Assembly: GCF_014211975.1 (NCBI RefSeq)
Contig: NZ_CP060084.1
Location: 2,863,001-2,927,000, forward strand
Length of the DNA stretch: 64,000 nt
Direction: 5' to 3'
DNA from: Teredinibacter haidensis
GTDB taxonomy: Bacteria > Pseudomonadota > Gammaproteobacteria > Pseudomonadales > Cellvibrionaceae
In this document: positions 31,753 to 41,581 of the stretch, piece after piece
How the letters are laid out: every line of letters starts with the position of its first letter
Position numbering within the stretch: the stretch's first letter is position 1
Notes under the pieces: model-generated
Database searches by the model: none
The model's input: only the letters and a program-made list of their open reading frames with translations
Told to the model about the DNA's origin: nothing
Position numbers and translations under genes: made by a program

Positions 31753-32883
31753 CTACATCTTCATGTCACCAAAGAAACTCTTCATACCATCAAACCAGGT
31801 ATGCTGTTTCGGTGAATGCTTTTTTCCGTGAAACGATTCTTTCAACTCCTGCAACAATTCTTTTTGACGGCTGGTCATATTGACCGGCGTTTCCAGAATT
31901 ACTCTGCAAAGTAAATCGCCAGCTGAACCACCTCGAACCGGCGTAACACCCTTACCTCTCAATCGGAAAAGCTTGCCTGTTTGTGTTTCGGCTGGCACTT
32001 TGAGCTTTACACGGCCATCGAGGGTAGGCACCTCAATCTCACCACCGAGACAAGCATCAAAAATACTGATGGGCACTTCGCTGTAGAGATTTTTCCCATC
32101 TCGCTGGAAAAACTCGTGATCTTTAACCGATACCTGTACGTACAAATCGCCCGAAGGCCCGCCATCGGCACCCGCCTCGCCTTCACCGCCCAAGCGGATA
32201 CGATCGCCAGTATCGACACCGGGAGGAACTTTTACCGACAGAGTTTTGGTTTCCTCTACACGACCACGACCATGACAGCTGGTGCAGGGGTCAGAGATGG
32301 ACTGGCCTTTACCACGACAAGTTGGGCAGGTCTGCTGAACAGAGAAAAAACCCTGCTGCATACGCACCTGTCCGTGTCCGCCACAGGTATTACAGGTTGT
32401 TGGGCTGGAACCCGGCTTACAACCGTTACCGCTACAAATTTTGCAGCTAACCAATGTAGGGACTTTGATTTTTACGGTAGTGCCACGAACCGCATCTTCC
32501 AAGGATAGATCGAGGGTGTAACGCAAATCTGCGCCACGGGAAGGGCCGCCACGACCGCCGCGACCGCCCGCTCCACCAAAAATATCACCAAAAACATCAC
32601 CAAAAATATCGGAGAAATTACCATGTCCCTCACCACCGCCACCCATACCGGACTGACCATCAACACCGGCGTGACCAAACTGGTCATAGGCTGAACGCTT
32701 TTGCGCATCGGAAAGTACTTCGTAAGCTTCGGAAGCCTCTTTAAACATTTCCTCTGAGTCTTTATCACCCTCATTGCGGTCTGGGTGGTGCTTCATAGCC
32801 ACCTTACGGTATGCTTTTTTTAGCTCCTGCGGCGTAACGTCTTTCGAGACACCCAGAACCTCATAGTAATCGCGCTTGGACAT
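31753..32883 (-). CDS. dnaJ: Chaperone protein DnaJ
   Basis: A 376-residue type I DnaJ starting at [11 protein letters not shown] (the frame is open ten codons further). The J domain has HHPDRN. A Gly/Phe-rich linker ([19 protein letters not shown]) follows. The zinc domain has four CxxCxGxG repeats: [25 protein letters not shown] and [10 protein letters not shown]-terminal substrate domain ends the protein. It delivers clients to DnaK and stimulates its ATPase. Confidence 0.99.
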   Translation of the reverse strand: MSKRDYYEVLGVSKDVTPQELKKAYRKVAMKHHPDRNEGDKDSEEMFKEASEAYEVLSDAQKRSAYDQFGHAGVDGQSGMGGGGEGHGNFSDIFGDVFGDIFGGAGGRGGRGGPSRGADLRYTLDLSLEDAVRGTTVKIKVPTLVSCKICSGNGCKPGSSPTTCNTCGGHGQVRMQQGFFSVQQTCPTCRGKGQSISDPCTSCHGRGRVEETKTLSVKVPPGVDTGDRIRLGGEGEAGADGGPSGDLYVQVSVKDHEFFQRDGKNLYSEVPISIFDACLGGEIEVPTLDGRVKLKVPAETQTGKLFRLRGKGVTPVRGGSAGDLLCRVILETPVNMTSRQKELLQELKESFHGKKHSPKQHTWFDGMKSFFGDMKM

Positions 32884-32911
32884 AATTAATTTCAGTTTCT
32901 TTAAACACAAC

Positions 32912-32936
32912 AAGCGCGGGCTGAAAACCCGCGCTT
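32912..32936. terminator. dnaK-dnaJ intergenic hairpin
   Basis: AAGCGCGGG and CCCGCGCTT pair around seven bases. The tail is not U-rich, so it is more likely a processing or partial-termination hairpin that lowers dnaJ relative to dnaK. Confidence 0.55.
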
Positions 32937-32965
32937 CATGAAAGAGTTTGCAGAAGGACTACAAC

Positions 32966-34888
32966 TTACTTGTTGTCGTCTTTCACTTCCTCAAACTCGG
33001 CATCAACAACACCTTCTTCTGCGGGTTGCTCCTGGCTGGCATCAGCACCCTCAGGGCCGGCCTGAGCGGCTTGCTCGGCATAAAGCTTTTGAGCGAGAGA
33101 GCCAGAAGCGTCAGTCAGTTTCTTCGTAGCCGCCTCCATAGCTTCTTTATCTTCACCTTTAGCGGCTTCCTCCGCATCAGTGATGGCAGCTTCAATGGCC
33201 GATTTTTCATCAGACGTCGCCTTATCGCCCGCTTCTTCAAGCGTCTTCTTAGTGGCATGGATCAGTCCCTCCAAAGTATTGCGAGCACTTACCAGCTCCT
33301 CAAACTTACGGTCTGCCTCTGCATTGGCTTCGGCATCCAGTACCATTTTTTCGATTTCTTCATCGTTCAAACCAGAAGACGCTTTAATGATAATGGATTG
33401 CTCTTTACCGGTTGCCTTATCTTTTGCCGACACATTCAGAATACCGTTGGCATCAATATCAAAGGTCACTTCGATTTGAGGCACGCCACGCGGTGCTGGA
33501 GGAATATCAGCCAGATCGAACCGACCCAGAGATTTATTCTGTGCAGCCTGCTTGCGCTCACCCTGTACCACATGAATAGTTACAGCCGTTTGACTGTCGT
33601 CAGCCGTTGAGAACACCTGAGACTTTTTGGTTGGGATTGTTGTGTTTTTCTCAATCAAACCAGTAGCCACACCACCCATGGTTTCAATCCCCAGGGTTAA
33701 GGGTGTTACATCCAGCAGCAATACGTCTTTAACGTCACCGGAAAGAACTGCAGCCTGAATAGCCGCCCCCATAGCCACAGCTTCGTCCGGGTTCACATCT
33801 TTGCGCGGCTCTTTACCGAAGAACTCTGTAACTTTCTGCTGCACCATAGGCATGCGAGTTTGGCCGCCCACCAGAATAACGTCATCAATTTCGCTTACCG
33901 ACAAATCGGCATCTTTAATAGCCATTTTTACCGGCTCTAACGAACGAAGAACCAGCTCTTCAACCAGTGATTCCAGCTTAGCGCGAGACAACTTAACAAC
34001 TAGGTGCTTAGGTCCCGTGGAATCAGCCGTAATATAGGGCAGATTGACTTCAGTCTGCTGACTGGAAGACAGCTCGATCTTGGCTTTTTCAGCAGCTTCT
34101 TTCAAACGTTGAAGCGCAAGAGGATCGCTGTGCAGATCAATACCATTAATAGATTTAAACTCAGAGGCCAAATACTCGATCAAGCGCAAATCGAAATCTT
34201 CGCCACCGAGGAAAGTGTCACCGTTGGTAGACAATACTTCGAACTGATGCTCGCCATCGACATCGGCAATTTCAATAACAGAGATATCGAAAGTACCACC
34301 ACCCAAGTCGTACACCGCAATGGTGCGATCGCCCTTGGCTTTGTCCATACCGTACGCCAGCGCCGCGGCTGTTGGCTCGTTGATGATACGCTTTACTTCC
34401 AAACCAGCAATTCTACCAGCGTCTTTGGTCGCCTGACGCTGAGAATCGTTAAAGTACGCTGGAACCGTAATAACCGCCTCCGTCACAGCTTCGCCAAGAT
34501 AATCCTCAGCGGTTTTCTTCATTTTCTTCAGTACTTCAGCAGAGATCTGGGGCGGAGCTTTCTTTTCGCCCTTCACTTCTACCCAGGCATCGCCATTATC
34601 GGCAGCCACAATGGTGTATGGCACCATTTTGATATCTTTTTGAACCACATCGTCCTTAAATTTACGGCCGATCAAACGCTTAACCGCAAACAGGGTGTTC
34701 TGTGGGTTCGTTACCGCCTGACGCTTTGCGCTCTGGCCAACCAGAACTTCTTTGTCGTCGGTGAATGCAACAATAGAAGGCGTTGTACGATCACCTTCAG
34801 AGTTTTCAATAACTCGGGCTTTACCACCTTCCAATACTGATACACAGGAATTGGTTGTGCCCAGGTCAATACCAATAATTTTGCCCAT
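32966..34888 (-). CDS. dnaK: Chaperone protein DnaK (Hsp70)
   Basis: A 640-residue Hsp70 beginning [17 protein letters not shown]. Other ATPase motifs are [14 protein letters not shown] and [14 protein letters not shown]. The substrate domain has [17 protein letters not shown], and the tail ends EEVKDDNK as in other proteobacterial DnaK. It works with DnaJ and GrpE encoded on either side. Confidence 0.99.
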   Translation of the reverse strand: MGKIIGIDLGTTNSCVSVLEGGKARVIENSEGDRTTPSIVAFTDDKEVLVGQSAKRQAVTNPQNTLFAVKRLIGRKFKDDVVQKDIKMVPYTIVAADNGDAWVEVKGEKKAPPQISAEVLKKMKKTAEDYLGEAVTEAVITVPAYFNDSQRQATKDAGRIAGLEVKRIINEPTAAALAYGMDKAKGDRTIAVYDLGGGTFDISVIEIADVDGEHQFEVLSTNGDTFLGGEDFDLRLIEYLASEFKSINGIDLHSDPLALQRLKEAAEKAKIELSSSQQTEVNLPYITADSTGPKHLVVKLSRAKLESLVEELVLRSLEPVKMAIKDADLSVSEIDDVILVGGQTRMPMVQQKVTEFFGKEPRKDVNPDEAVAMGAAIQAAVLSGDVKDVLLLDVTPLTLGIETMGGVATGLIEKNTTIPTKKSQVFSTADDSQTAVTIHVVQGERKQAAQNKSLGRFDLADIPPAPRGVPQIEVTFDIDANGILNVSAKDKATGKEQSIIIKASSGLNDEEIEKMVLDAEANAEADRKFEELVSARNTLEGLIHATKKTLEEAGDKATSDEKSAIEAAITDAEEAAKGEDKEAMEAATKKLTDASGSLAQKLYAEQAAQAGPEGADASQEQPAEEGVVDAEFEEVKDDNK

Positions 34889-35033
34889 TGATTATCTCCA
34901 GTCTTAAATGCTTGCAGATCGGCTTGGCCCATCCACGAAATTTTATGCTTGGCTGGCCAAATACCAGCAACCTGCTTGAGTTTCAATATTGGTTCTATCC
35001 ACCGTTATTCAAGTGACAGAGCCTGATTAATTT

Positions 35034-35621
35034 TTACTCGGCCTTAGATACCACGACCATTGCAGGGCGAACAAGGCGCCCATTAAGGGTGTAACCCACC
35101 TGATAGACATTGATTACCGTGTTCGGCTCCACATCCGGCTGAGGAACCGCCGTCATAGCCTGATGCAACTCGGGATTGAAGGGTTCGCCCTCAGGGTTCA
35201 CCTGCTCTACCTTGTGACGCTGCAATGCATCCGTCAGGCTTTTTAGTGTCAATTCAACACCTTCCGTTACAGACGCCAACTCAGCGCCTTCGGCTACCGA
35301 AGCTTCGACCGCCCTCATCAGATTATCGGCTACCGGCAGCATATCGCTAACGAACTTTTCCAGGCCAAACTTGTGAGCTTTTTCAACATCTAGCTCGGCG
35401 CGGCGACGCACGTTCTGCAACTCTGCGGCTACGCGCAAAGCCTGTTCTTTAGCCTCGGTTAACTCGGCTTGAAGCTGCTCCAGCTGTGATGCCGAATCGT
35501 CAAAACCCTCCTCGGTAGAGGTCTCGTCAGCAGACTCTTCCACCTTCTCAGGTTCCTGATTAAGCTGCTCTTCAGTCAAATTTTCTTTAGGGTCGTTTTG
35601 CGGTTGATCTGAATTACTCAC
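35034..35621 (-). CDS. grpE: Nucleotide exchange factor GrpE
   Basis: A 195-residue GrpE. I chose GTG 35619-35621 because GGAG precedes it by seven bases; the upstream open frame overlaps the promoter. An acidic N-terminal tail is followed by a long coiled coil ([21 protein letters not shown], in part) and the beta domain ([16 protein letters not shown]). It releases ADP from DnaK. It is the first gene of the grpE-dnaK-dnaJ-dapB cluster and is driven by a sigma-32 promoter. Confidence 0.98.
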   Translation of the reverse strand: MSNSDQPQNDPKENLTEEQLNQEPEKVEESADETSTEEGFDDSASQLEQLQAELTEAKEQALRVAAELQNVRRRAELDVEKAHKFGLEKFVSDMLPVADNLMRAVEASVAEGAELASVTEGVELTLKSLTDALQRHKVEQVNPEGEPFNPELHQAMTAVPQPDVEPNTVINVYQVGYTLNGRLVRPAMVVVSKAE

Positions 35622-35656
35622 GCATATCTCCAACTCATGTGTTTTTTCAGTGAGCA

Positions 35657-35684
35657 ATATGGGGACAGCACGCTCACATTCAAG
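35657..35684 (-). promoter_or_regulatory. Sigma-32 heat-shock promoter of grpE
   Basis: CTTGAA, 14 bases, CCCCATAT on the minus strand, an almost perfect match to the RpoH consensus, about 36 bp upstream of the grpE start. Confidence 0.92.
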
Positions 35685-35742
35685 GCCATTTTTTGGCATG
35701 GATTACACAGATCAAAAACTGGTGGCAAAGCCAGCACTTGTA

Positions 35743-35758
35743 CTGTATAAATAACCAC
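35743..35758 (+). promoter_or_regulatory. Probable LexA (SOS) box 1 of recN
   Basis: TACTGTATAAATAACCAC resembles the LexA box CTGT-N8-ACAG and closely resembles the degenerate first box of E. coli recN. It lies 43 bp upstream of the recN start. Confidence 0.6.
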
Positions 35759-35767
35759 CATAAAGCA

Positions 35768-35783
35768 CTGTATAAAAACACAC
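35768..35783 (+). promoter_or_regulatory. Probable LexA (SOS) box 2 of recN
   Basis: CTGTATAAAAACACAC, one base from CTGT-N8-ACAG, 25 bp after box 1 and just ahead of the recN ribosome site. Two close boxes are typical of tightly SOS-controlled recN. Confidence 0.6.
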
Positions 35784-35800
35784 CCAAAAAGGAGCGAGCC

Positions 35801-37459
35801 GTGCTAACCCATCTGCATATCACCGATTTCACGCTGGTAGATCAATTGGATTTGGAGCTAGACAAAGGCCTCACCACCATTACCGGCGAAACCGGTGCGG
35901 GCAAATCCATTATGCTTGATGCTCTTGGTTTGGCTATGGGCGACAGAACCGACGCGGACAAGATCCGGCCCGGCTGTAAAAAGGCCGATATTCACGCCAG
36001 CTTCGATATCTCAGCCCTCGACTATGCACAAAAGTGGCTGGCAGAGCACGAGCTGGCCGATGGCGACGACTGTATTCTGCGCCGGGTAATAACGGCAGAA
36101 GGCCGCTCCCGCGCATTTATTAACGGCCAAACCGTTACCCTTAATCAACTGCGCTCCCTTGGGGAAATGCTGATCAACATACACAGCCAGCACGAGCACC
36201 AATCGCTACTCGACAGCAAGACCCATCAGCGATTGCTCGACGCCTTTGGCGGTTTACGACCACTCGCTAAGCAAGTAAAAGATACCTACCGGAACTGGCA
36301 CGCGGCCAACAGCCAGCTAGAAGGCATCAAAAACCAAAACGAAGACCTTAACGCTCGCTTTCAGCTCTTGCATTACCAGGTGGAAGAGCTCGATCAGCTC
36401 TCCCTAGAGCCCGGGGAGCTAGAACAGCTGGAGCGGGAACAGCGAAGACTGGCCAACGCCGAAACCATTAATGGCAACTGCAGCCATGTGCTCAGTCTCT
36501 GCTCCGACGATGAAGGCCTGCAGGACAGACTCAATCATGGCTTACAGTTATTGGTAGCGCTGCAGGAAAAACCCGAAGCACTACAGGAAGCCGAAGGCTT
36601 GCTGCACAACGCGCTTATTCATATACAAGAGGCACAGTCGGAGCTGGATCGCTACCTCAACAGCCAGGAACAGGACGAATCCCGCCTGACCGAGGTAGAG
36701 CAGCGCCTGAGTACCATCTACGAAATCGCCCGCAAACATCGCATTGCGCCAGATAAATTGGCGCAGCTTCACCAGAACCTATCGGCGGAACTGGGCAAAT
36801 TGCAAAGTGGCGATGACCAAGTCGGAGAACTGGAACAACAACTACAGGAAACCCTGAAAATCTACCAGCAGCTTTCTGCTGAACTATCACAGCAGCGCCA
36901 GTTTGCCAGCGCTCGCCTGACCAAGGCCGTAAACGACAGGCTGGCACAGCTGGCCATGAACAATGCAAAACTGAGCATTGCCTTGCACACCAACGATACG
37001 CCCACATCCTCCGGCAACGAATCTGCAGAATTACTGATAAGCACCAACCCCGGTCAAGCAGCAAAACCCCTCGTCAAAATTGCCTCTGGAGGCGAACTTT
37101 CACGGGTGAGCTTGGCTATCCAAGTCGTCACAGCACAAACGTCCACCACCCCCACACTGGTTTTCGACGAAGTGGATGTCGGCATTGGAGGCACCACCGG
37201 GGATGAAGTGGGCAAACTATTGCGAGAGCTAGGCAGCAACGCCCAGGTACTCTGTGTGACCCATTTAGCTCAGGTGGCCAGCAAGGGACGCCAGCACCTG
37301 CTGGTAAGTAAAGCAAGTAACCCTAAGACAGGAACCCTTTCTTCAGTTAAATCCTTAACGAAGCAGGAAAAAGTGGCTGAAATTGCGCGAATGATGGGAG
37401 GAGATATAGATTCAAAACGATCACTCGCCCATGCGAAGGAAATGTTAAGTACCGCCTGA
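35801..37459 (+). CDS. recN: DNA repair protein RecN
   Basis: A 552-residue SMC-like ATPase (E. coli RecN 553). It starts at GTG 35801 behind AAGGAG, with the conserved beginning LTHLHITDFTLVD. Walker A is TGETGAGKS near residue 32, then a coiled-coil middle, the ABC signature ASGGELSRVSLAI and Walker B TLVFDEVDVGIGG. It acts on DNA double-strand breaks. LexA-like boxes lie just upstream, and it is divergent from the heat-shock operon. Confidence 0.98.
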   Translation: MLTHLHITDFTLVDQLDLELDKGLTTITGETGAGKSIMLDALGLAMGDRTDADKIRPGCKKADIHASFDISALDYAQKWLAEHELADGDDCILRRVITAEGRSRAFINGQTVTLNQLRSLGEMLINIHSQHEHQSLLDSKTHQRLLDAFGGLRPLAKQVKDTYRNWHAANSQLEGIKNQNEDLNARFQLLHYQVEELDQLSLEPGELEQLEREQRRLANAETINGNCSHVLSLCSDDEGLQDRLNHGLQLLVALQEKPEALQEAEGLLHNALIHIQEAQSELDRYLNSQEQDESRLTEVEQRLSTIYEIARKHRIAPDKLAQLHQNLSAELGKLQSGDDQVGELEQQLQETLKIYQQLSAELSQQRQFASARLTKAVNDRLAQLAMNNAKLSIALHTNDTPTSSGNESAELLISTNPGQAAKPLVKIASGGELSRVSLAIQVVTAQTSTTPTLVFDEVDVGIGGTTGDEVGKLLRELGSNAQVLCVTHLAQVASKGRQHLLVSKASNPKTGTLSSVKSLTKQEKVAEIARMMGGDIDSKRSLAHAKEMLSTA

Positions 37460-37634
37460 GGCGCTGAACAGCGCCACTAAGCGAGAACTTAAGGAGCCTA
37501 CGAAGAGCCTTCGGGGTACAGCTGCCGGAGCTTTGCCTTTCAGGCAATAGCCCCCCCCTGAACCCATCAAGCGTGGGGCGCTCCTGAAAGCAGCAAAGCA
37601 AGTGCTACACCCATAAAGCTCTTAGCTGCATCGC

Positions 37635-38045
37635 TCAACTATTGAGGGGTTTAACATATAAAACCAAACTATGACCGGTTATCTCATAACCGTGGTCTTC
37701 TGCTATCTCCCGCTGCAGCTGCTCGATCTTATCATTATGAAACTCCACAACCTTGCCAGTCTCAGTACACACCATATGATCGTGGTGATCACCGCGATCC
37801 AACTCAAAGACTGAATGACCGCCATCAAAATTGTGGCGCTCAACCAAGCCGGCACTCTCAAACTGGGTCAAAACCCGGTAAACCGTAGCCAAACCAACAT
37901 CTTCACCTGCATCTAGTAGCAGCTTATAGACGTCTTCTGCGCTAAGATGACGTTCTGCGGAATTTTCTAGGATTTGAAGAATCTTAACTCTCGGCAGTGT
38001 GACCTTTAGGCCTGCTTTGCGCAATTCTTGGTTTTCTACTGCCAT
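37635..38045 (-). CDS. fur: Ferric uptake regulator Fur
   Basis: A 136-residue Fur with winged helix (LRKAGLKVTLPRVKILQIL, AEDVYKLLLDAGEDVGLATVYR in part) and metal site GDHHDHMVC. Only one Cys is present in the CTETGKVVEF block, as in Pseudomonas Fur, where E. coli has CxxC. It represses iron genes with Fe(II). It is divergent from bamE. Confidence 0.97.
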   Translation of the reverse strand: MAVENQELRKAGLKVTLPRVKILQILENSAERHLSAEDVYKLLLDAGEDVGLATVYRVLTQFESAGLVERHNFDGGHSVFELDRGDHHDHMVCTETGKVVEFHNDKIEQLQREIAEDHGYEITGHSLVLYVKPLNS

Positions 38046-38125
38046 TTAGATGCTCCTATGGACTTCTCATGTGATAAACAGATCGGGTATTATCCCCGGC
38101 CAATTGATTTTCGGAAACCCCTGGC

Positions 38126-38551
38126 ATGCAATTTGTTTTAAAAACGGCATTATTAATTATAACAATCATAGTAGCCACCAGCTGCTCTCGCCTCCAATTC
38201 CCTTGGGTCTATCGCATATACATTCAACAAGGCAATTTTGTTGAGAAGGATATGACAGAACAACTCGAAGTCGGCATGACTCCCGAACAGGTTCGCTACG
38301 TTATGGGCAGCCCCCTGGTCGCCGACACCTTCCACCCAGACCGCTGGGATTATTATTTTGCTCTCAAGCGCGGCGAAAAACAGCTACAAGAATACCACCT
38401 CAGCATATTCTTTGAAGACGGCAAGCTCGCCCGCTGGGAAGGTGACATCGACAAAGAGTCCAGCAGCAAGGTCGACCCCGACCAAGAAGGCACTAACGAC
38501 AAACCCAAAGAGGGCGCCCCAGTCCCGGTTGAAGTCACTCCAGCCACATAG
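38126..38551 (+). CDS. bamE: Outer membrane assembly lipoprotein BamE
   Basis: A 141-residue SmpA/OmlA lipoprotein with lipobox VATSC (C20). The BamE core is IQQGNFVEKDMTEQLEVGM truncated for length, TPEQVRYVMGSPLVADTFH and WDYYFALKRG. A disordered acidic/Pro tail ends the protein. It is a component of the BAM complex for beta-barrel insertion. The order fur-bamE-rnfH-ratA-smpB is standard. Confidence 0.96.
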   Translation: MQFVLKTALLIITIIVATSCSRLQFPWVYRIYIQQGNFVEKDMTEQLEVGMTPEQVRYVMGSPLVADTFHPDRWDYYFALKRGEKQLQEYHLSIFFEDGKLARWEGDIDKESSSKVDPDQEGTNDKPKEGAPVPVEVTPAT

Positions 38552-38564
38552 CGCTACGCGATAA

Positions 38565-38882
38565 TCAGCTAGTTTTAGCCTTTTCTGCCCGCTTGCGCCG
38601 AACCTCTTTCGGATCGGCAATCAGCGGGCGATATATTTCTACCCTGTCCCCCGCCAGCAACACATGCTCTTTAGCGGGCTTTAAGCCTTTGGTACCCAAG
38701 GCCTGACCGAAAATCCCCATCTTGGCGTTTTCAATATCCAGCTCAGGGAAAAACTTCGCAATGCCCGACTTTTCAACAGCGAGCATAGCCGTGGTTCCGG
38801 GCTCCACCAACAAGGCGATTATTTTTTGCTTATGGGGCAGAGCGTAGGCCACTTCGACTTGAATCGGTTCAATATCACTCAT
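38565..38882 (-). CDS. rnfH: RnfH family ubiquitin-like protein
   Basis: A 105-residue beta-grasp protein: VEVAYALPHKQKIIALLV at the start, GIFGQALGTKGLK, GDRVEIYRPLIADPKEVRRKR at the end, the signature of RnfH. Exact role unclear; usually paired with ratA, as here (11 bp apart). Confidence 0.95.
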   Translation of the reverse strand: MSDIEPIQVEVAYALPHKQKIIALLVEPGTTAMLAVEKSGIAKFFPELDIENAKMGIFGQALGTKGLKPAKEHVLLAGDRVEIYRPLIADPKEVRRKRAEKAKTS

Positions 38883-38893
38883 CGTGGGATACC

Positions 38894-39328
38894 TCAGGAA
38901 TATAGCTGCTTAGCGCGGTTACACAAGGTTGAAACCTGTTCAGATGCCACATGCTCAAACAGCTTGCCTGCGGCGAGGGCGACGAGTCTATTGGAAAACT
39001 CGAACTCAATCCAGAAACTTACCTTACAAGCGTTCTCAGCCAGGGGCTGAAACACCCACTCCCCCTCCAACGATTTGAAAGGGCCTTCCACCAAGCGAAG
39101 GTGCATGAACTCCGGGCGCCTAAACGTATTATGAGTAACGAAAGATTGCCGAATGCCCGCCTTTTCGAGGTGCAAACGCGCCTCTAGCCAATCGGCTTCT
39201 CGCGCAAGTAACTCGGCCCCCACGCAACCAGGCATATACTGCGGGTAAGACTCGAAGTCATTCACCAAATCGAACATCTGCTCTGCACTAAAGGCAACCA
39301 GTGCTGAACGCTCTATACGCTTTGCCAT
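38894..39328 (-). CDS. ratA: RatA-like START/Coq10 family protein
   Basis: A 144-residue START-fold protein: SALVAFSAEQMFDLVNDFESY, PQYMPGCVGAELL, and PLAENACKVSFWIEFEFSNRL. RatA of E. coli was reported to block 70S formation; homologues such as Coq10 bind ubiquinone. The stop of the transporter gene and the start here share one base (39328), so they may be cotranscribed. Confidence 0.93.
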   Translation of the reverse strand: MAKRIERSALVAFSAEQMFDLVNDFESYPQYMPGCVGAELLAREADWLEARLHLEKAGIRQSFVTHNTFRRPEFMHLRLVEGPFKSLEGEWVFQPLAENACKVSFWIEFEFSNRLVALAAGKLFEHVASEQVSTLCNRAKQLYS

Positions 39329-40695
39329 TAACCTTTAAACTTATCAGCAAGGCTGAAAATCATCACCAGCGCCACCAGCGCAGGCGATATATAACGCACT
39401 ACAAATAGCCAAATTTCAAACAGTGGGTGCCCTTCGGCGTCCATCTCCGAGGCAACAATCGCTCGTCGCATCAACCAACCCACAAATAGGGCTATAAACA
39501 AACCACCAAGGGGCAACATAATCTGGGAAGTGAGAAAATCCAGCGATTCAAATACATAGATGCCCGAAGCGGGTTTGTCTTCGAGCCAGTTGTTCGACCA
39601 GATACAACCCAAACCACCCAACCAGGCTACCAACGTCAGCGCTATTGTTGCCGTTACACGGTTAAATCTTTTGGTTTCCGACAACCAGGCGACGCCGGGT
39701 TCGATCAACGAAACAGCTGAACTCCACGCCGCGACAGCAACCAACACAAAAAACAGGGTTCCAAAAATTTGTCCCCCGGCCATATTCCCAAAAGCCACCG
39801 GCAAGCTAACAAACATCAACCCCGGCCCCGCACTGGGCTCGATCCCCGGAGAGGCAAACACAATGGGGAAAATCGCTAAACCCGCCACCAGGGCAACAAC
39901 CGTATCCAGCACACCAACGGTAACAATGGTTCGCCCCACGTTGGCGTGGTCCGGCATATAGGCTCCATAAGCCATAATGGAACCCATGCCCAGACTCAAG
40001 GTGAAGAAAGCGTGGCCCAGAGCAACTAGAACACCATCCCACGACAGCTTGCCGAACTTAAAATCGAACAGAAAACGGAACGCTGAAGCAAAATCGCCGT
40101 TGGTAAACCCGTAAACGAGTAATATGGCGAGTACAACAAAAAGGAATGGCATCAGAACGCGAGCAACCATCCCCAGGCCCTTGGTCACTCCAGCGGCAAC
40201 CACCGCCAGCGTCATCACCGAGAACAGGCTATGCCAAAGTGTTAACCGCCCTGTATCCTGTAAAAGACCACCAAACAGGCTTCCCGCTTCATCGCCACTA
40301 ATTCCGGAAAAACCGCCGCCAGCAGAGGCTACGACATAATTCAACGCCCAACCGGCAACCACACTATAGAACGCCATAATCATCAAACCGGCAACAACAC
40401 CCATCCAGCCAATACCCGTCCATCCACCGTGTAATCCGGCCTCGCTCGTTACATAACGCATGGAATTGATCGGGCTCATACGGCCACGGCGACCAATCAA
40501 CACTTCCGCCATCATGATTGGAATACCAACCACAGCAATACACAGCAAATACACCAACACAAATGCACCACCGCCGTTTTCGCCCGCTATATAGGGAAAT
40601 TTCCATATATTGCCCAAGCCAACGGCCGACCCAGTTGCCGCCAGAATAAAGGTCCAGCGGTTGGCCCACACGCCGTGCATTTTTCGTTGATCCAT
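39328..40695 (-). CDS. Sodium-dependent neurotransmitter:sodium symporter family transporter
   Basis: A 455-residue NSS/SNF transporter. It begins with WANRWTFILAATGSAVGLG, the conserved TM1 with Na/substrate residues, and NIWKFPYIAGENGGGAFVL in TM1-TM2. Twelve hydrophobic segments can be counted, with LGHAFFTLSLGMGSIMAYG in TM6. It probably imports an amino acid with Na+; substrate not inferable. It lies upstream of ratA on the same strand. Confidence 0.94.
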   Translation of the reverse strand: MDQRKMHGVWANRWTFILAATGSAVGLGNIWKFPYIAGENGGGAFVLVYLLCIAVVGIPIMMAEVLIGRRGRMSPINSMRYVTSEAGLHGGWTGIGWMGVVAGLMIMAFYSVVAGWALNYVVASAGGGFSGISGDEAGSLFGGLLQDTGRLTLWHSLFSVMTLAVVAAGVTKGLGMVARVLMPFLFVVLAILLVYGFTNGDFASAFRFLFDFKFGKLSWDGVLVALGHAFFTLSLGMGSIMAYGAYMPDHANVGRTIVTVGVLDTVVALVAGLAIFPIVFASPGIEPSAGPGLMFVSLPVAFGNMAGGQIFGTLFFVLVAVAAWSSAVSLIEPGVAWLSETKRFNRVTATIALTLVAWLGGLGCIWSNNWLEDKPASGIYVFESLDFLTSQIMLPLGGLFIALFVGWLMRRAIVASEMDAEGHPLFEIWLFVVRYISPALVALVMIFSLADKFKG

Positions 40696-40825
40696 TCCAC
40701 CCCCCAGAAGCGTAATGATTAAAAAGCAGATAAATGCGCGATTGTAGCGGTAAATAGCCGCAAACTTAAGGCCATCTGAACAGGTTCAGCACCATCACCT
40801 CATAATAAACGGCCACCTTTTAAAA

Positions 40826-40861
40826 AAAGGCCGTCATTCCAACGACGAAATGACGGCCTTT
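40826..40861 (-). terminator. Orphan intrinsic terminator in the NSS-smpB gap
   Basis: On the minus strand AAAGGCCGTCATT and AATGACGGCCTTT form a 13-bp stem followed by seven Ts. It lies upstream of the NSS gene, so it would end a minus-strand transcript that starts inside the gap or antisense to smpB. Confidence 0.75.
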
Positions 40862-41085
40862 GCTGTGCTTCGTTGCACACTACCAAGCACACTATGGCCG
40901 ACCCACAATTTACTAGAACGGCAAATTTACAGTCGCACAGACATAGCCTAGCATCGGAAACAGGGCATATATCATCGAAGCCGATATCAGCAGAAATTAG
41001 CATCCCCCTATGCGCCCCTAGCCAGAGCCCCCTGTCTGCAGAGAATTATCCCTGGATTTAGCTGGCCCCAATCCGAGTCTCCCCC
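40862..41085. other. Gap between NSS gene and smpB
   Basis: No convincing protein gene. A minus-strand open frame (40800-41003) looks non-coding. The terminator at 40826-40861 suggests a possible minus-strand small RNA here. Confidence 0.4.
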
Positions 41086-41091
41086 TATAAT
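41086..41091 (+). promoter_or_regulatory. -10 box (TATAAT) directly before smpB
   Basis: A perfect TATAAT ends eight bases before the smpB ATG, with no good -35 and no Shine-Dalgarno between. If used, the smpB mRNA would be leaderless. Confidence 0.4.
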
Positions 41092-41099
41092 CCGCCCCT

Positions 41100-41576
41100 A
41101 TGGCCAAGAAGAAAAAAACCAGTAGTAACACCATCGCGCAAAACCGTAGGGCACGGCACGATTACTTTATCGAAGACCGCTTAGAGGCTGGAATAGCACT
41201 CGCGGGCTGGGAAGTTAAGGCGCTTCGCGCCGGGCACGGTCAACTGACCGAAAGTTACGTCATCTTCCACAGAGGCGAAGCCTGGCTCCATGGCGCGCAA
41301 ATCCAGCCACTACCGCAAGCATCGACACATTTCGTTACCGAGCCAATCCGGCCGCGCAAACTGCTTATGCACCGCAAGGAATTAAGCAAGTTACACGAAG
41401 CTACAACGCAAAAAGGTCACACCATCGTAGCTATGGCCATGTACTGGAAGCGGCACCTCGTTAAATGCGAAATAGCCGTGGCCAAAGGCAAGCAACAGCA
41501 CGACAAACGACAAACCGAAAAAGAGCGCGATTGGAACAAACAAAAACAGCGGATAATGCAAAATAAGGCAGACTAG
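41100..41576 (+). CDS. smpB: SsrA-binding protein SmpB
   Basis: A 158-residue Smp[38 protein letters not shown], and the basic C-terminal tail [18 protein letters not shown]. It binds tmRNA and carries it to stalled ribosomes. ssrA itself lies 1.9 kb downstream on the same strand. The start agrees with E. coli SmpB; no ribosome site precedes it. Confidence 0.98.
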   Translation: MAKKKKTSSNTIAQNRRARHDYFIEDRLEAGIALAGWEVKALRAGHGQLTESYVIFHRGEAWLHGAQIQPLPQASTHFVTEPIRPRKLLMHRKELSKLHEATTQKGHTIVAMAMYWKRHLVKCEIAVAKGKQQHDKRQTEKERDWNKQKQRIMQNKAD

Positions 41577-41581
41577 GCCGC

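Noticed and set aside
40800..41003. 67-codon minus-strand frame upstream of the NSS gene
   Set aside because: Cys-rich nonsense composition, crosses the terminator; RNA is likelier than protein.
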